A stretch of 64,000 bases of DNA from Torymus aiolomorphi (lineage: Eukaryota > Arthropoda > Insecta > Hymenoptera > Torymidae), in assembly GCA_036365515.1 (NCBI GenBank), contig CM070873.1, positions 261,241,575-261,305,574 of the forward strand, read 5' to 3'. Below are positions 1-11,847 of this stretch, one piece after another (the first letter of the stretch is position 1; every line of letters begins with the position of its first letter). A program made the translations under genes and the position numbers. Under the pieces are notes generated by a model. It saw nothing but the letters and a program-made list of their open reading frames with translations. It did not search any database and was not told where the DNA came from.

Positions 1-668
1 TCTTGAGCATCAAGTATTCCAAAGCTGTTCTCACCGCGCTTCATCACTACAGACCAGTTTCGTACACTTTTTGCGCGCAAATTCACGCGACGCAAAACTA
101 GAAACCATGCGTACTCTTCATCCTTGAAACGCAACTGCGCATCTCGCCTCACCCGCTCCGCATACACATCAGCGAGCGATAAAAATCAGCCTCGCGCGCT
201 TCTCGACAACAAAAAAGCGCAGAGCGCGCGCGCGTCCCTCGAATCTAGGTTGTTGACAATCTCACCTCGTCCGGCACCACCGTTAAGATTAAGAAGTTGC
301 GAAACGTGGCCGCTGAGAGAGAAGGAGAGCTACCACTACCAGCACCAGTATACGGATGCGCACAAAGGAGCGACACGGCGATTACGTCGGTCTCGATACG
401 CCCGATCGTCGTGTAATGTACAGGATCGAAGGTCCGTTGAAAATGAAGCGCGACACGTATAGCGAGCTGCGGTCGTGCGACACGCGGCGTTTCTTCATCG
501 GCCGGACACGATTTGACATCGGCACGGTGGGTTCACACAGGGGTATGGGCTTGCGGGCTGACCTTTCACGAGATGGGCAGTTTGAGAAGAGCGGTTTTTG
601 CGGAGTCGTTGCGGATGATGGGAGAGGTGAGGTTGTCGAGAGATCGGCCGTTGCATTAATTTTTAAAG
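1..668. other. CpG-rich non-coding stretch, no gene seen
   Basis: GC-rich sequence with many CGCG runs and no low-entropy array. Open frames exist on both strands between about 124 and 720, but their translations are basic, compositionally biased and overlap each other on opposite strands, so I see no supportable gene. The stretch ends at the TA that flanks the MITE beginning at 671. Confidence 0.6.
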
Positions 669-670
669 TA

Positions 671-924
671 GTGTACCCGGAGAGAAAGAAATTCGTAAAA
701 ATTACTAAAAGTTTGGTCATTTTTACCTAACTCTCAAGTAACCCGGAGTCAGACCTCATAACTCCACTTTTTTTTACCAAACTTTTTAGTACTTTTTTCT
801 ATACTTCTCGTAAAATTTACAAACCGTTTAGTAAAAAGTGTCAACAAGTTTGGATTTTCAGGTCTGACTCCAGATTACTTGACAGTTTGGTAATGTTTAC
901 TGATTTTTTTTTCTCCCTGTAGTG
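671..924. mobile_element. TA-flanked palindromic MITE, older copy
   Basis: The 254-bp segment has imperfect terminal inverted repeats: the left arm is about 671-756 and the right arm about 860-924. The left end reads GTGTACCCGGAGAG and the right end, reverse-complemented, reads CACTACAGGGAGAAA. A TA dinucleotide flanks both sides (669-670 and 925-926), consistent with a TA target-site duplication. Each arm carries the core GGAGTCAGACCT, which resembles the core of the element at 18267. The arms differ in length by about 20 bp and by scattered substitutions, so this is an older copy. No transposase is encoded. Assignment to a Tc1/mariner-type MITE rests on the TA duplication only. Confidence 0.75.
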
Positions 925-926
925 TA

Positions 927-2037
927 CTGAGGCTTGGAGACGTACATACATTCATTGATTCTTTTTTTATTATCGGTGTAGTTTGTAGTAAAGTTTGGAT
1001 TTGATGGGAAGAACGAGTTGAAAGAATTTCGTTGGTGATTTGAAGTAATCAATGAAAATTAATATTCGACGGCCAGATGATTTAAACCCAGAGGTTGATA
1101 GTAAAATGAAGTACTATCATTAAAACCAGACTCACTTTCTAGCCGAGCAGATTTATGTTTATGATTATTTCCCATAATTTTAATTTTCCTGGCTAATTTT
1201 TAAAGAAATACATACAGCCTGTATATATCCCCATTCCCCGCTGAGAGATGCAACTTCCTAACCCTCTTTCATAATTCACAAAAGTAAACAGCTCTTGCTA
1301 CTCAAGCTCGTTGAAAAATTGTTGTTACCAGCAGCAACGATGTTATAATAAATCTTGGACTCAGCGCGGCACCGTTGCGAAAACACTAATTGACCAATTG
1401 TGACGAGTCGTCCAATGACGAGCTAGCGCAGTAGATAGTAGCCGCTTCTCTCTTCTGAATAAATATTCCGGAAAAGCCTTGGGATCAAGGATCGAGAGCA
1501 CGATACGCAAATAACGAGAGCAGTAAGGATGATGATGATGATCGGTACGTTAGCCTCGACGGGCTATTATCACCTACGCAATGCTTTTGCGCCGCTTGCG
1601 TCTTTGAACGCCGCGGGCGGCAGCTCGAGCGAACTTTTTTTTTACGACGACGCATAAAATAGGAGTAAATATCCGCGACGGTGAACATCGGCTTTTTTAT
1701 TCATAAGAGTAGCTTGCATCTAGTAGCGATGGGTGAGCCAAGGTTGGGAAATTCGATGAGTTAATGGCGATACGAGCAAAACCCACTTTTCAGGATGGAC
1801 GTTTATTGCGAGCCGCAAGCAAGCGAGCGCGCGTAAAAAAGTGCCAGCTGAGGAAGTGAAAGATACTTATTTATGGATAGGTAAATGGTGAATGCTGCTT
1901 GAGCTGTGGAAGTGTGCATGGGGTTAGAAAAAGTGCGAGTGAAGAGGTTACTAAGAAAGAATTTTCATCCTGGTTTTTGTTTACATTCTTTCAGCATTAC
2001 TGGAATTACATTATTCAGCGAATACGTTTTCAATATT
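927..2037. other. Non-coding stretch, no gene seen
   Basis: Mixed composition, AT-rich from about 930 to 1350 and GC-rich around 1500-1850. I see no exon-like frame, RNA gene or obvious repeat here. Confidence 0.5.
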
Positions 2038-2706
2038 TAGTTAAGGTGGTCTTCTACCTAATGGCTCCTGAGGCTAAAATTAGCTGAAAAAATTAATTAA
2101 AATGTAATTACTATAAAACAAAGTATATGTGTTACTAATATAACTTATTTTTAATACAAAGTCTCAAAAGATAGGGCTCGAAACCCATTGTATGCAGAAT
2201 TATGTCATTTTAGAAAAATCAACTGGTGTGCAAGTTTTCTTGCCAGTCCCTCGATGGATTTTGACGAGGCAAGTCGCAAATTACTTGGAAAACATGTACC
2301 TATGGCACGAAGCCCTGGAGTTAAAAAATTTCGTGACTAAGTATTTTTTTTAATTGACAAATCGATAAAAACGCATAAAAATTCATAAAATTAACAAAAA
2401 AAAGTAGTTTTTTCAATTAAAAAAATACTTAGTCATGAAATTTTTTAATTCCATAGCTTCGTGCCGTAGGTACATGTTTTCCAAGTAATTTGCGTCTTGT
2501 CAAAATCCATTGAGTGGCTGCCAAGAGAACTTGCACAACAATTCATTTTTCTAAAATGACATAATTCTGCATAAAGTGGGTTTAGAGACCTATCGTAAGT
2601 TATATTAGTAATACATGTACTTTGTTATATAGTAATTATATCTTATTTATTTTTTACAGATAATTTTGCCCTCAGGAGCCATTAGATAGAAAACCATTTT
2701 AAACTA
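2038..2706. mobile_element. Foldback element with ~310-bp inverted arms
   Basis: Almost the whole 669 bp is one imperfect inverted repeat. The left end (TAGTTAAGGTGGTCTTCTAC) pairs with the reverse complement of the right end (TAGTTTAAAATGGTTTTCTA), and the match continues through CTAATGGCTCCTGAGG near both ends to a short AT-rich loop at about 2345-2425. The arms are visibly diverged. No coding frame is present. The 62-residue open frame at its left edge is a chance frame running into the arm. Superfamily is undetermined because no target duplication is clear. Confidence 0.8.
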
Positions 2707-5700
2707 GGTTAATTCTTTATTACTTGATTTAATAGTGTGAAACCTATTCTGATTATCTGTAATTGTAAGATTTACTTATTATCCCTTTCAAGTGCAAAAA
2801 TAAATTTGTAAAAATACTTTGAATAATGTAATTAAAATTTATACAAACTAACAACTAGAATACACCACAAACATATATATTCTCCGCAAACATCGTTATG
2901 ACACACGGCACTATGTCTCGCATCTTTACGATGTCTATCTCAACAGCTCTTTCCTACAACAACTACCTGCACCCATAATTCACCTCGCTTCCTGTTTAGA
3001 ACCACCTCACCACCACGACCATCGAAATATTCTAATCACCTCATTCAAATAACAATCTCCCTCGAAACATTCCACTTCGATTTCGATATCACCATACCTC
3101 ACCCAATCTCTCTCTCTCTCTCTCTCTCTCATACACTCTCCCATAAAGCTGCGAACTCCAGATTCGCCGCGTTCTCATGTACTCTGCCATTCGCTTCTTA
3201 CACTCTTTCCCTCTCGCTGCTGATAATTAGAATAGTGGGCATCCTTGGCGCTCGGCTGCCTACGAGTCGAGCGAATATTGCCACCGGCAGCTGCCCTCGC
3301 TGTCGTCGTCGTCGTCGTCGCAGATGACTGGATAGGCATTCACGTGCCGCGAATACTCACGCCTGAATTACGCCGGATGCTAGATGGGAATGTGGTAGCG
3401 CGAGAGAGGCGTAGGAAGCGAGATGAATATGTGTGTGTGTATAAAGTTTTGCAACGTTTTGGAGTGCGGATAGGTTTATGGATGGATGAATATGGGTTGC
3501 AACTGGCGGTGAGAGGGTTGACTGCACGTATATCGATAATGAAGGTGGAGAATACTTTATCGTTATATAACTTGTGTTTTTATAATAATGTTTAGTAAGT
3601 CAAGAAAAAATATTGCACGTTTGATACAGTTTTTTACTCGAGCATACATACACATGTTACACCGTAAAAAGTCGCAACAAAAACTTGCCATGGTATTCCG
3701 ACGATATGTGAAGAATCAATTATGGTAATAACCATTCTCTCCCTCTCTCTCCCTTGCTATCCTCCTTGATTACACCGCCGATCGTGTCTGAAAACAACAA
3801 TCAGCGAAACAGCTGTGTATACATACATACACTTTTACCTTGCGAAAATAAGACTTATCTGCTTGCGCGGGGAATCCACTTTAAAAAAGAAATCCGTCTC
3901 GCTCTCCGCATCGAAAAACTCAATTTGTCCGGCAGATAAATCCTCCCGATGTACAAATCCATTGCCTCGTAGGCAGCAACGGCAGCAGCCGCGCGGGTAG
4001 GAGCTGTGATCCTTTTCGTGCCTTATCAATGAAGAAATAATTCTGTCACGCGCTTGCTCGCTCGCTCGCTCTCGAGAGGGAATTCACCGACCAACCCGAG
4101 AGAGTCGTGCACTCTCGTAAATCAACGAAAGTAATAAATAAGAGAAAAGAGCGAGCGCGAACCGCAGTAGAACGGTACGATCGATGGGCCAAGCGCGGCA
4201 AAGAAACCGAGAGCGGGATAAAAAATAGAGGCGATCGAGTTGTCTCTCTTTCTCGCTCGCTCGCTCCTTGGTATATACCGCTTGCGTTAGTCTTCCGTTA
4301 AAAAAGAACCGCTCGCAGTGTACTTTTCCTCCGCTCTCTCTGTCTCTCCCTCTTTCTCGCTCCTTGTTGTTATTTTCGTATATATAAAACACGAGAGAGC
4401 GAGAGAAGGAGAGATAGAATATTTATGTCGTGCGAGAGCCGAGGCATTTGCGAAAGAGGGGGCCCCCGGTGTAGTTATAAGCGCGAACGTCAGTGAGGCG
4501 AGGGTTGACGAAACGCCGCGACGGGTCGTTAACCTCCTTCCGATCAACTTTATTCCTTCCTTCGCCTCTGCAGCTGCCGTGCGCGCGACAATCCTATATT
4601 GCGCCTTTCTGGAGTATAGCCCACGCGCGAAATTCGTCGCCGCCCGACTGCGACTCCACCCACGTGCAGAAAGACGCCGTTCGCGTGCGTATGTGTGTGT
4701 GTGTGTGCAGTACATAAACACATGGCGAACGCGTTAAACGTTTCGATTGACGTTTATATCGTTGCGCTCGGAGGTAGGGAGATGTGCTCAGAGAGAGCAG
4801 CGCGGCATTGATTCCGCAATGAGGAGATGGATTAATCGTCCTTTAATGAACCTGACAAAGTCCGCTCGGGGGGACTGTCGAGCTAATGAACCTGCCGGCT
4901 CTTTTGGTCGTTATAGAGCCACTCATCTCATGTACTTTGCGGATGATGTATTGGATTGGAGTATAAGAAAAAGTCTTTTTTTTTATCATTCGAGGGAATA
5001 TATTAAGTTGTCGCTGCTGCTTTTTGCACTGCACTATTACCACTCGTTATACCTTGGTGGTATATACACTGCGCGAGTTGAAAGTAAAATCGCGTATCCA
5101 AGAGGGAGATACACTTTCCTATCTTTTGTCATTCCTTTCAGCACCGATTATTTTGTGTTTTCTCGTGAAAAGCAAACTTAAATCAGCGCAACTAACAGTC
5201 TCACCCGAATTATTATTATCTTCCGCGAACTGAGCTGCAATAATTTCGCGCGCGCCTGCATTTCACAACACCGCGCACTTCTTCTGCTAGCGCGCAGGCT
5301 ATCGTCACCGTAATTGAGCGTAAATAAACAATTAAGCGCTCATTACGCCGCACGCAACACTTTCCACTCGCTTGAGAACCTGCCAACCACACGTACATAT
5401 ACATACAAACTCTGTATATACGCGTGTATGTTATATATATACGCATATGAAAGAGATAAAGGTATAGCAACAACAGCAACGAGAGATATCTAGCTCCTAT
5501 ATGTGCGATCGGTAACTTGGAGAGCCTTAATTAAGGATCGTAAGGCGCCTGCGCGCGCTCTTGCGTCAAATGGAAATGGGAGTGTCCATGCGCGTTAAAA
5601 AAACAGACCTGCATAGGGGATTTGCATTTTGAACTCGGTGTCGTTATAACTAGGCGAGCGCGCGTAGCTCTAATTGCAAGGCGCCTTCCGCCTGCGCGAA

Positions 5701-8080
5701 ATTGAATTACCCGCGCCCGTAGTTTTAGTTATACGACACGCTGCCGCCGTCGCCGTTCTGTGGTTGCTGCTGTAGCTGCGCGCGGGAGAAATTAGCCCGA
5801 GCCGTAAATTAAGAGGCGCTACTGCGAGGACGAATTATCTCGCGCGCATGTGCGACTCTGTCGTTGTTGTTTTCATAATTAATTAGCGGCCGAGTGTTGC
5901 TGCAGAGTGCGTTGTACGTTAGCGAGTGCTTTCTGATGTCTGTACGAAAATGATTGCCCAGTCGCGAATGTTAAGAGGGTTTTGCTATACGGAGACTTTG
6001 CTTTGTAAAACACGGTGCGCCGATTTTGCAATATTGTTACTGCCTTTACGCGTGTTATTTCGTGCGTTAGCATTGGGTAATTTGACTATGCGAAACGTAA
6101 AAGACATTCGCTTCAATTTTTAATTGGTGGCTTGCAGAATGATAAGGACGAGAGATAGTGATTCTTAATTATTCCGTGATACTTAGCTGTATAATAAAAG
6201 GCGGTCGAGTAAAAGTTTTTGTCTCTTATACTCTTAAACATATTTAAATCTGCAATAGCCTTTTAGTAATAAGATATTTATTAAAATCGCCAATTAAAAA
6301 ACTTACAGCTGTTCTTTTTTTATATGTGCATGCGATTTTCGAGAGGATAATTCACACTCCGAGAGGAGAGCCCGGGAACACGGAAATTTAATTGGTTTAT
6401 ATAACGCGCGAAGCTTAAATTAAATTTTGAAGATAAAATTTTTCGGCTGGGAAGTATACATAATTTTCGAAAAAAGAAAGAAATGTGCATAAAGAAAATT
6501 TTAAAGAAAGCAAAAATCATCATCACTTATATACATCATTATTAAAGAATCAATATTTATACGTTTTTATAACTTATCATTACCCCAATTAAATCAGGCG
6601 ATTATGGATCGCGGCCGCGCGCGGCTTTACAACGTCACTCTCCTGGCCCTCTCGTTTTATTTTGCCACCATCAACGCGACTCGTGCACCTCGTTTCCTCC
6701 CAATATGGTATATCTCTCGCGCAGTGACATCCGCAGAAGTCCGTCCGTCGGATTGACGGTTTGGGGCCACCGGACGTATATGTATATATAATCATCGGGA
6801 GCATCTCACACCCGCCCGCGCGTAAGAGAACGGCAACGACGCGCCGCTCGCTCAAGGTGCAGCGAATATTAAAAACGACAATGAACCTGACACGAAGTCG
6901 AATTTTTAACGGCCAGGCTGAATTCTCATTTTATATGCGCGTGAGTGAAAGGAAAGGAGATAAGCAGCGCGCGTGTCGTCGTCGTTTTATGCAGCAGGCA
7001 TTATCTTTATTACCGAAGAGTGTATGTTATACCAAAAGCTCTCTCTTCGAACGAGAGCATAATATCGATTCGCGCCGCATAAATTTTGCCGAAAGCTCGG
7101 GCTTATAACGGATAATTCGCGCGAAAGGACATATCTCGAGGAAGAAAGTCCGAAAATGTGAGACCGAATCAGAGTGTGTGCTGCACGCGCAGCGGCTGCT
7201 GCTCGAGTTTTACGGGTTTGACCGTATTAAGAGGCGCGCGGAGACCCGCCCGGACCAAAGATAGCCCCGCCGTAGGGTGTGCGCGCGCGGTTGATCGCGC
7301 AACACGATCGAGCTCGACGCGATCGCCCGAGGCTTCGATCGCTGCCGCTCCGTCGGTCTCTCCCGAGAGCTCGTAAATCATTTAATTTAGCTCGTATCCA
7401 TAAACGCGCCTCTCTCGCGCCTCTCCTCTTTCCGCGTTTCAACGATAATCTCTTCATTTTTTTTCCTTCGCTGAGCAGTAAGTGTGAGGAGATGGTTTCT
7501 CCTCTCTTGATTGGAGTACCGGTCGGCCGCGGCGTCTTTTTAATTATATCGGGGAAACTCTCTCCCTCTCTTTCTGAGAGAAGAGAATATCGGGCGTTGG
7601 TCTTTATATGCGCCTGTCCGTCATTCGGTGGTAATTATTAACTCGCCTGCATTAACTGGTTTATTATATCGTGTTTATTGATATCTGGGAGCCGCAAGTC
7701 GTGCACCGGCACCTGATGTGTTAATCACGCGGCCATAAAGCCTGCAATTTCGCGCGTGTGCGAGTATGACTTCGTTGTTTATTAATAATTTTCGTGTCAA
7801 CGTGACGGACCTCATATAACAAACGTAGCTCAGTTCATTTGTACACGAAAAACGCGCGAATTTTCACATAAACATCCATCAGTATACTTATTACTCTCGA
7901 AATCGAGCGATCGCAAGAAGCGCGAGCGGCTTATTAACCATAATAAAGCGATAAAAGATATCGGATACGCTATTCCGCGGACGTGCTTACCCTCTGCGAA
8001 GAGCCATAAACAAGGAATAGCAGCCGGGCGAGCGAATCAATCGCGGCAGGCCGGCTCATTAACCGCGCGGTACGAAAGAA
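2707..8080. other. CpG-rich non-coding stretch with microsatellites
   Basis: No gene is supported. It holds a (CT)12 array at 3107-3130, a GTC trinucleotide run at about 3302-3320 and a TG run at about 4689-4707. From about 4000 to 8080 the DNA is GC-rich with abundant CGCG and GAGAG/CTCTC clusters. Long open frames (for example about 4287-4737 and 4747-5181) read through these runs on both strands and show no domain. Confidence 0.5.
3107..3130. repeat. (CT)12 microsatellite
   Basis: Uninterrupted CT dinucleotide array of 24 bp. Confidence 0.95.
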
Positions 8081-8096
8081 TATATATATATATATA
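8081..8096. repeat. (TA)8 microsatellite
   Basis: Uninterrupted TA dinucleotide run of 16 bp in GC-rich surroundings. Confidence 0.9.
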
Positions 8097-11000
8097 CGCC
8101 TGCACGCACGCGCGTATATAAAGCGATTGAACGATCGTAAGTACGTGCGCAGAGCGTTTTAACAGTTAGCTGCTGCCGCCGCTGCGGAGATGCATGCATG
8201 CGAGAGCGAGAGGATCTTTCTCTCTTTCGCTTATTTCCTCTTTCCTATGCTCCTTTTTTCGAGTGTGCGCGCACACGACCGAGTTTCTCTCCGCGCGCCC
8301 GTAATTGCGAGAGAGGTGCTGCGAGCAAAACAAAACGAGCGCGCAAGCGCAAGCGAATGCAAAGCAAGATTCTCGACTGCTCTCTTTCGCTTTCTTTCTC
8401 GCGCGAGTGTACACGCAACTTTTTGGCTGTTTTTCCGCCAGTGCTGCCGCTCACTTTTACTCCGTCTTTTGCTTGCTTTTTCGCGGCTTTCGAGAGTGAG
8501 CTTTAAGAGTGTAATCGAGAAAGAGAGAGATTGGGTCCTACTTACGCGGGGGGGTTTGAGGGCCGAATCGATTGACATTGTTGTTGATGTATTGTTATAG
8601 CTGAGGTGGTGATTGTCTTTTGTTTGAGGATAATAATGATGATGCCTTAGGCAATGCACGCGATCCGATGGATGTGACAAATTCAATGGCAGCTGAATGA
8701 TATTTATATACCGGGAATTCATTTCGCTCTCGGGGCCCGATAAGATAATAAGCGACGAAAGTTCTCAAAAGTAAATATAAATGGCAGGTTGCAGGCGCGT
8801 GGTGATTAATAGTTCGAATGGCGTATCGAAAGGAAAATTATCACGCCGAGGTGATACGCACCGCGCCTCGTCGACAATGAATTTATAAAGACCGCGCGTG
8901 CGCGCGTTGCAAACGAGGCGCGTATACATATACTTGAGTCGTTACTTTTTTCGGGGTTTATTGTTTCTTTGCGTCGCGGCTGTAATATTCACGAAAACGC
9001 ATTCTCTTTCCTCGCCGCAACGATGGAATTTATATTGCTGTGTATTGCTTCGCTTGTCACATTGCGGCGCACCTGCGGGCAGGACGAGATTTTTTTTTGC
9101 AACCTGTTCTGTTGTTGTCGAATGTCCCGGTTGTATATCGATTAAGTATTGGGACTCGCGAGAGTTTTCTTAGAGAGGGAAAAAAATTGACGCGGTGAGC
9201 GCTGTCGTTCTCGTATTTTACATTAAACAAGTAAAATTACTTTGGCGCTCGGAGGCTACTTTGAGAGTATCTATATAATTATTGCCGCGACTTTGCCCTT
9301 CGTAATTTGAGCGCTGTTGGGTAATAATTTGTTTTTCTCCGTTCCCTAATGGGGCCTCAAGGTAATTAGGTCTGCCTCATTAAATCGACACTGTTATTCA
9401 AAAGCCTGCGCTGCTTTTGTTTTATAAAGATATGGCTTTTGCGAAGAAAAAATTCATCGATCACTAAACGTTTTCATAACTACAACGAAACGTTGATGAG
9501 CCAATAAACAAGCAACTTAACGATACGGAATATAAACACACCCAAATTTACACCGAGCCCCGCGCAGCTCTGACACTCACGAATTCCAAACGTCACTATT
9601 ATTATACAGCTACTATATATACAGTAGCCACGAAGACTATTAAAACAGCAATGCGCCCGTGCCATATATCATTTTCTATAAAACCGACATCGCGGCAGCG
9701 CTCGAACTCCCCCCGCATATAACCGTTACATATCCACCCGCTGCGCGGCCGCGCAAGGACGCATTGAACGCGCGATAGCGCTCGCAGATTTTTGGCATTC
9801 CAGCGTGTCGCCCGCGCTCCGCGCCACGAGATATAAACGCCTTTGACGTTACGTTACATGCAGAGCAAATTAAGGTGCACACAGCCTTTGAGAACCTCTC
9901 TAGCGCGCTCGCTGCCACGGCGGGGCAGAATATATCTTTTTACGAGGCGCTATACACTCTCCTCCAGTTCTCTCGCCGACGATTATACGCGGGAGACTCG
10001 GCGCGTATGATCGTTTCGCCGTCGTTAAAGAGGGCATTAAAACGCTGCCGCCGCGGCGCAGCTAGCTCGCTCGCGGAAAATTGGACGGCTCTTGGCGGCG
10101 CGGCGCTGCTTCGCAAAATCCGCACTCCGCCCCTACCCACACAGGCATAAACGCCGCAGACAATGCCGCTGCAGTCGCTGCGAGCGGAGGCGAGAGAGTG
10201 GCAAGCGTGTGTCGCAACGATTCCGCATGCTAACTGCCATTTAGCCATTTAGGGACAGACTCGTCGCGCCGCGCGCCGCGCGCACTGCAGCCGCCTTCTT
10301 TTGTGCCCGCGCGCATATGTTACCGGGTGCCCCGCCAAGATCAGCCGAGTTCTCGCAGTCTGTCTCTCTAGAGCGAATTGCTTGTATATATACTCTACTT
10401 TGCCAGCCTGCGCTTATCTTTTTACCTTGGCTCGCCGTTGTTGCGCGCTTTCGCAAATGTAGCGGCAGTCGCCGCCACCGCCCGAAATTTCCGAGGAATT
10501 TACGAGTGTAAAACCGCGCGCCGCGTGGTGGAATATTGATGCATGCCTGCGTGAAACGCGCCAGTTGCGCCGTTAATAATCGCCTTATGGATTTTCAATA
10601 ATTTAATAAGCGACCCGGGAGCAGCGCACAGTCCAAGCGCACGCACGCGCACGTACGATTTTTATAACCGTGTCGTAGGTACGTTAGTTTTGCGGGCGTT
10701 GTCTCTGGGTAAAAAGGAGTTGTGGCAAAGCGTAGCTGCGATGTTCCATTGTCCTGAGAGACAGGCTTGGGGATTGGCGAGCAAGCAAGCGCGAGTTTTA
10801 TTTTTTTTTTAGGTAGATGGCAAAAAGTATTTGGAAAGGCGCCGGTAGTAGCGCGGAGCACGAATTTTAGAGTAATAATCTGCATTTTAAAAGCCGAGAG
10901 AGGGAGAGGGCAATTACGATGGTTAGAATGGCTCAGTGATTTATATTTGGGTGGAAGTTATGATACTCGGTGGTCGTGGAAGTTTACCTTGACTAATTAT

Positions 11001-11302
11001 GTGACTTTAAGCGCCGCCGATTGGCAGGAAAGGATTTTTTGCTCAGTGTTTTGCTCTTTGAGTTATTTATACGGCTGCGCACGCGAGCGAGCGTTCTGAA
11101 GTAGCGCTTTATTTGAATAATTTTATTTTCATTTTCACCGCTTTGAGGAAATATATACAAAGCGCAGTGATTCACTCGCCGGAGGAATGAATTTAATTAT
11201 TACGTCTGATATTATGTAATTTTTATTACTCATTAATTGATTTATTTATTATCGGCATAACGGTTTTTATATCAAGATCGGCAAGCTTTTCAATCGCGAA
11301 AC
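8097..11302. other. CpG-rich non-coding stretch, no gene seen
   Basis: GC-rich with frequent CGCG, GAGAG and CTCGC runs, most densely around 8200-8500 and 9700-10500. Overlapping open frames on both strands are dominated by Arg, Ser and Ala and carry no motif. I see no RNA gene or transposon. Confidence 0.5.
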
Positions 11303-11847
11303 CAACGCACAGTGGGCTGGGTAAGGGAAAAAGCGGAAAAAGTGCTGATTCAATTTCTGAATCGTTGAAAAATATTTCTAGAAACAGATTCTTGTAGGTA
11401 GTTTCCCTCAAATACCCTACACTTCATGAAAATTGCATAAACGTTTCCGAAATTACAGAAATCGTAGAAAATCACGAAAAATCCATACAAATCCACAACA
11501 TTTCTTTGTAAAATGAAAATTTTTTTTTTATTTTATAGGCAGTTGGATTACCTATCAATATCCATTTCCCTCAAATGCCCTACATTTCATGAACATTGCA
11601 TAAAAAATTGTTATTTTACAAATAAATGTTGGGGATTTGTATGGATTTTTCGTGATTTTCTACGATTTCTGTAATTTCGGGAACGTTTATGCAATGTTCA
11701 TGAAACGTAGGGCATTTGAGGGAAACGGGTTTTGATAGGTAATCTAATTACTTACAAGAATCTGTTTCGAGAAATATTTTTCAACGATTCAGAAATTGAA
11801 TCAGCACTTTTTCCGCTTTTTTCCCTTACCCAGCCCACTGTGCAACG
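11303..11847. mobile_element. Transib-like non-autonomous foldback element with CACAGTG ends
   Basis: A 535-bp element (11308-11842) begins CACAGTGGGCTGGGTAAGGG and ends with its exact reverse complement. It is flanked on both sides by CAACG (11303-11307 and 11843-11847), an apparent 5-bp target duplication. The arms pair over most of the element, with the left arm missing about 20 bp that the right arm has. A third partial copy of the arm (about 11556-11610) lies in direct orientation near the centre. Transib transposons are known for CACWRTG-type ends and 5-bp duplications, so this is probably a non-autonomous relative. No transposase is present. An alternative reading is a GCACAG terminus with a 3-bp AAC duplication. 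Confidence 0.75.

Noticed and set aside
4747..5181. 144-residue open frame containing YFADD, superficially like the YxDD motif of reverse transcriptases
   Set aside because: No other reverse-transcriptase motif surrounds it, the composition is that of local non-coding DNA, and no retroelement ends are visible.
11303..11847. hAT-type element (CAGTGGG ends)
   Set aside because: The 8-bp flanks for that register differ (CCAACGCA versus TGCAACGC), whereas CACAGTG ends give a matching 5-bp flank.
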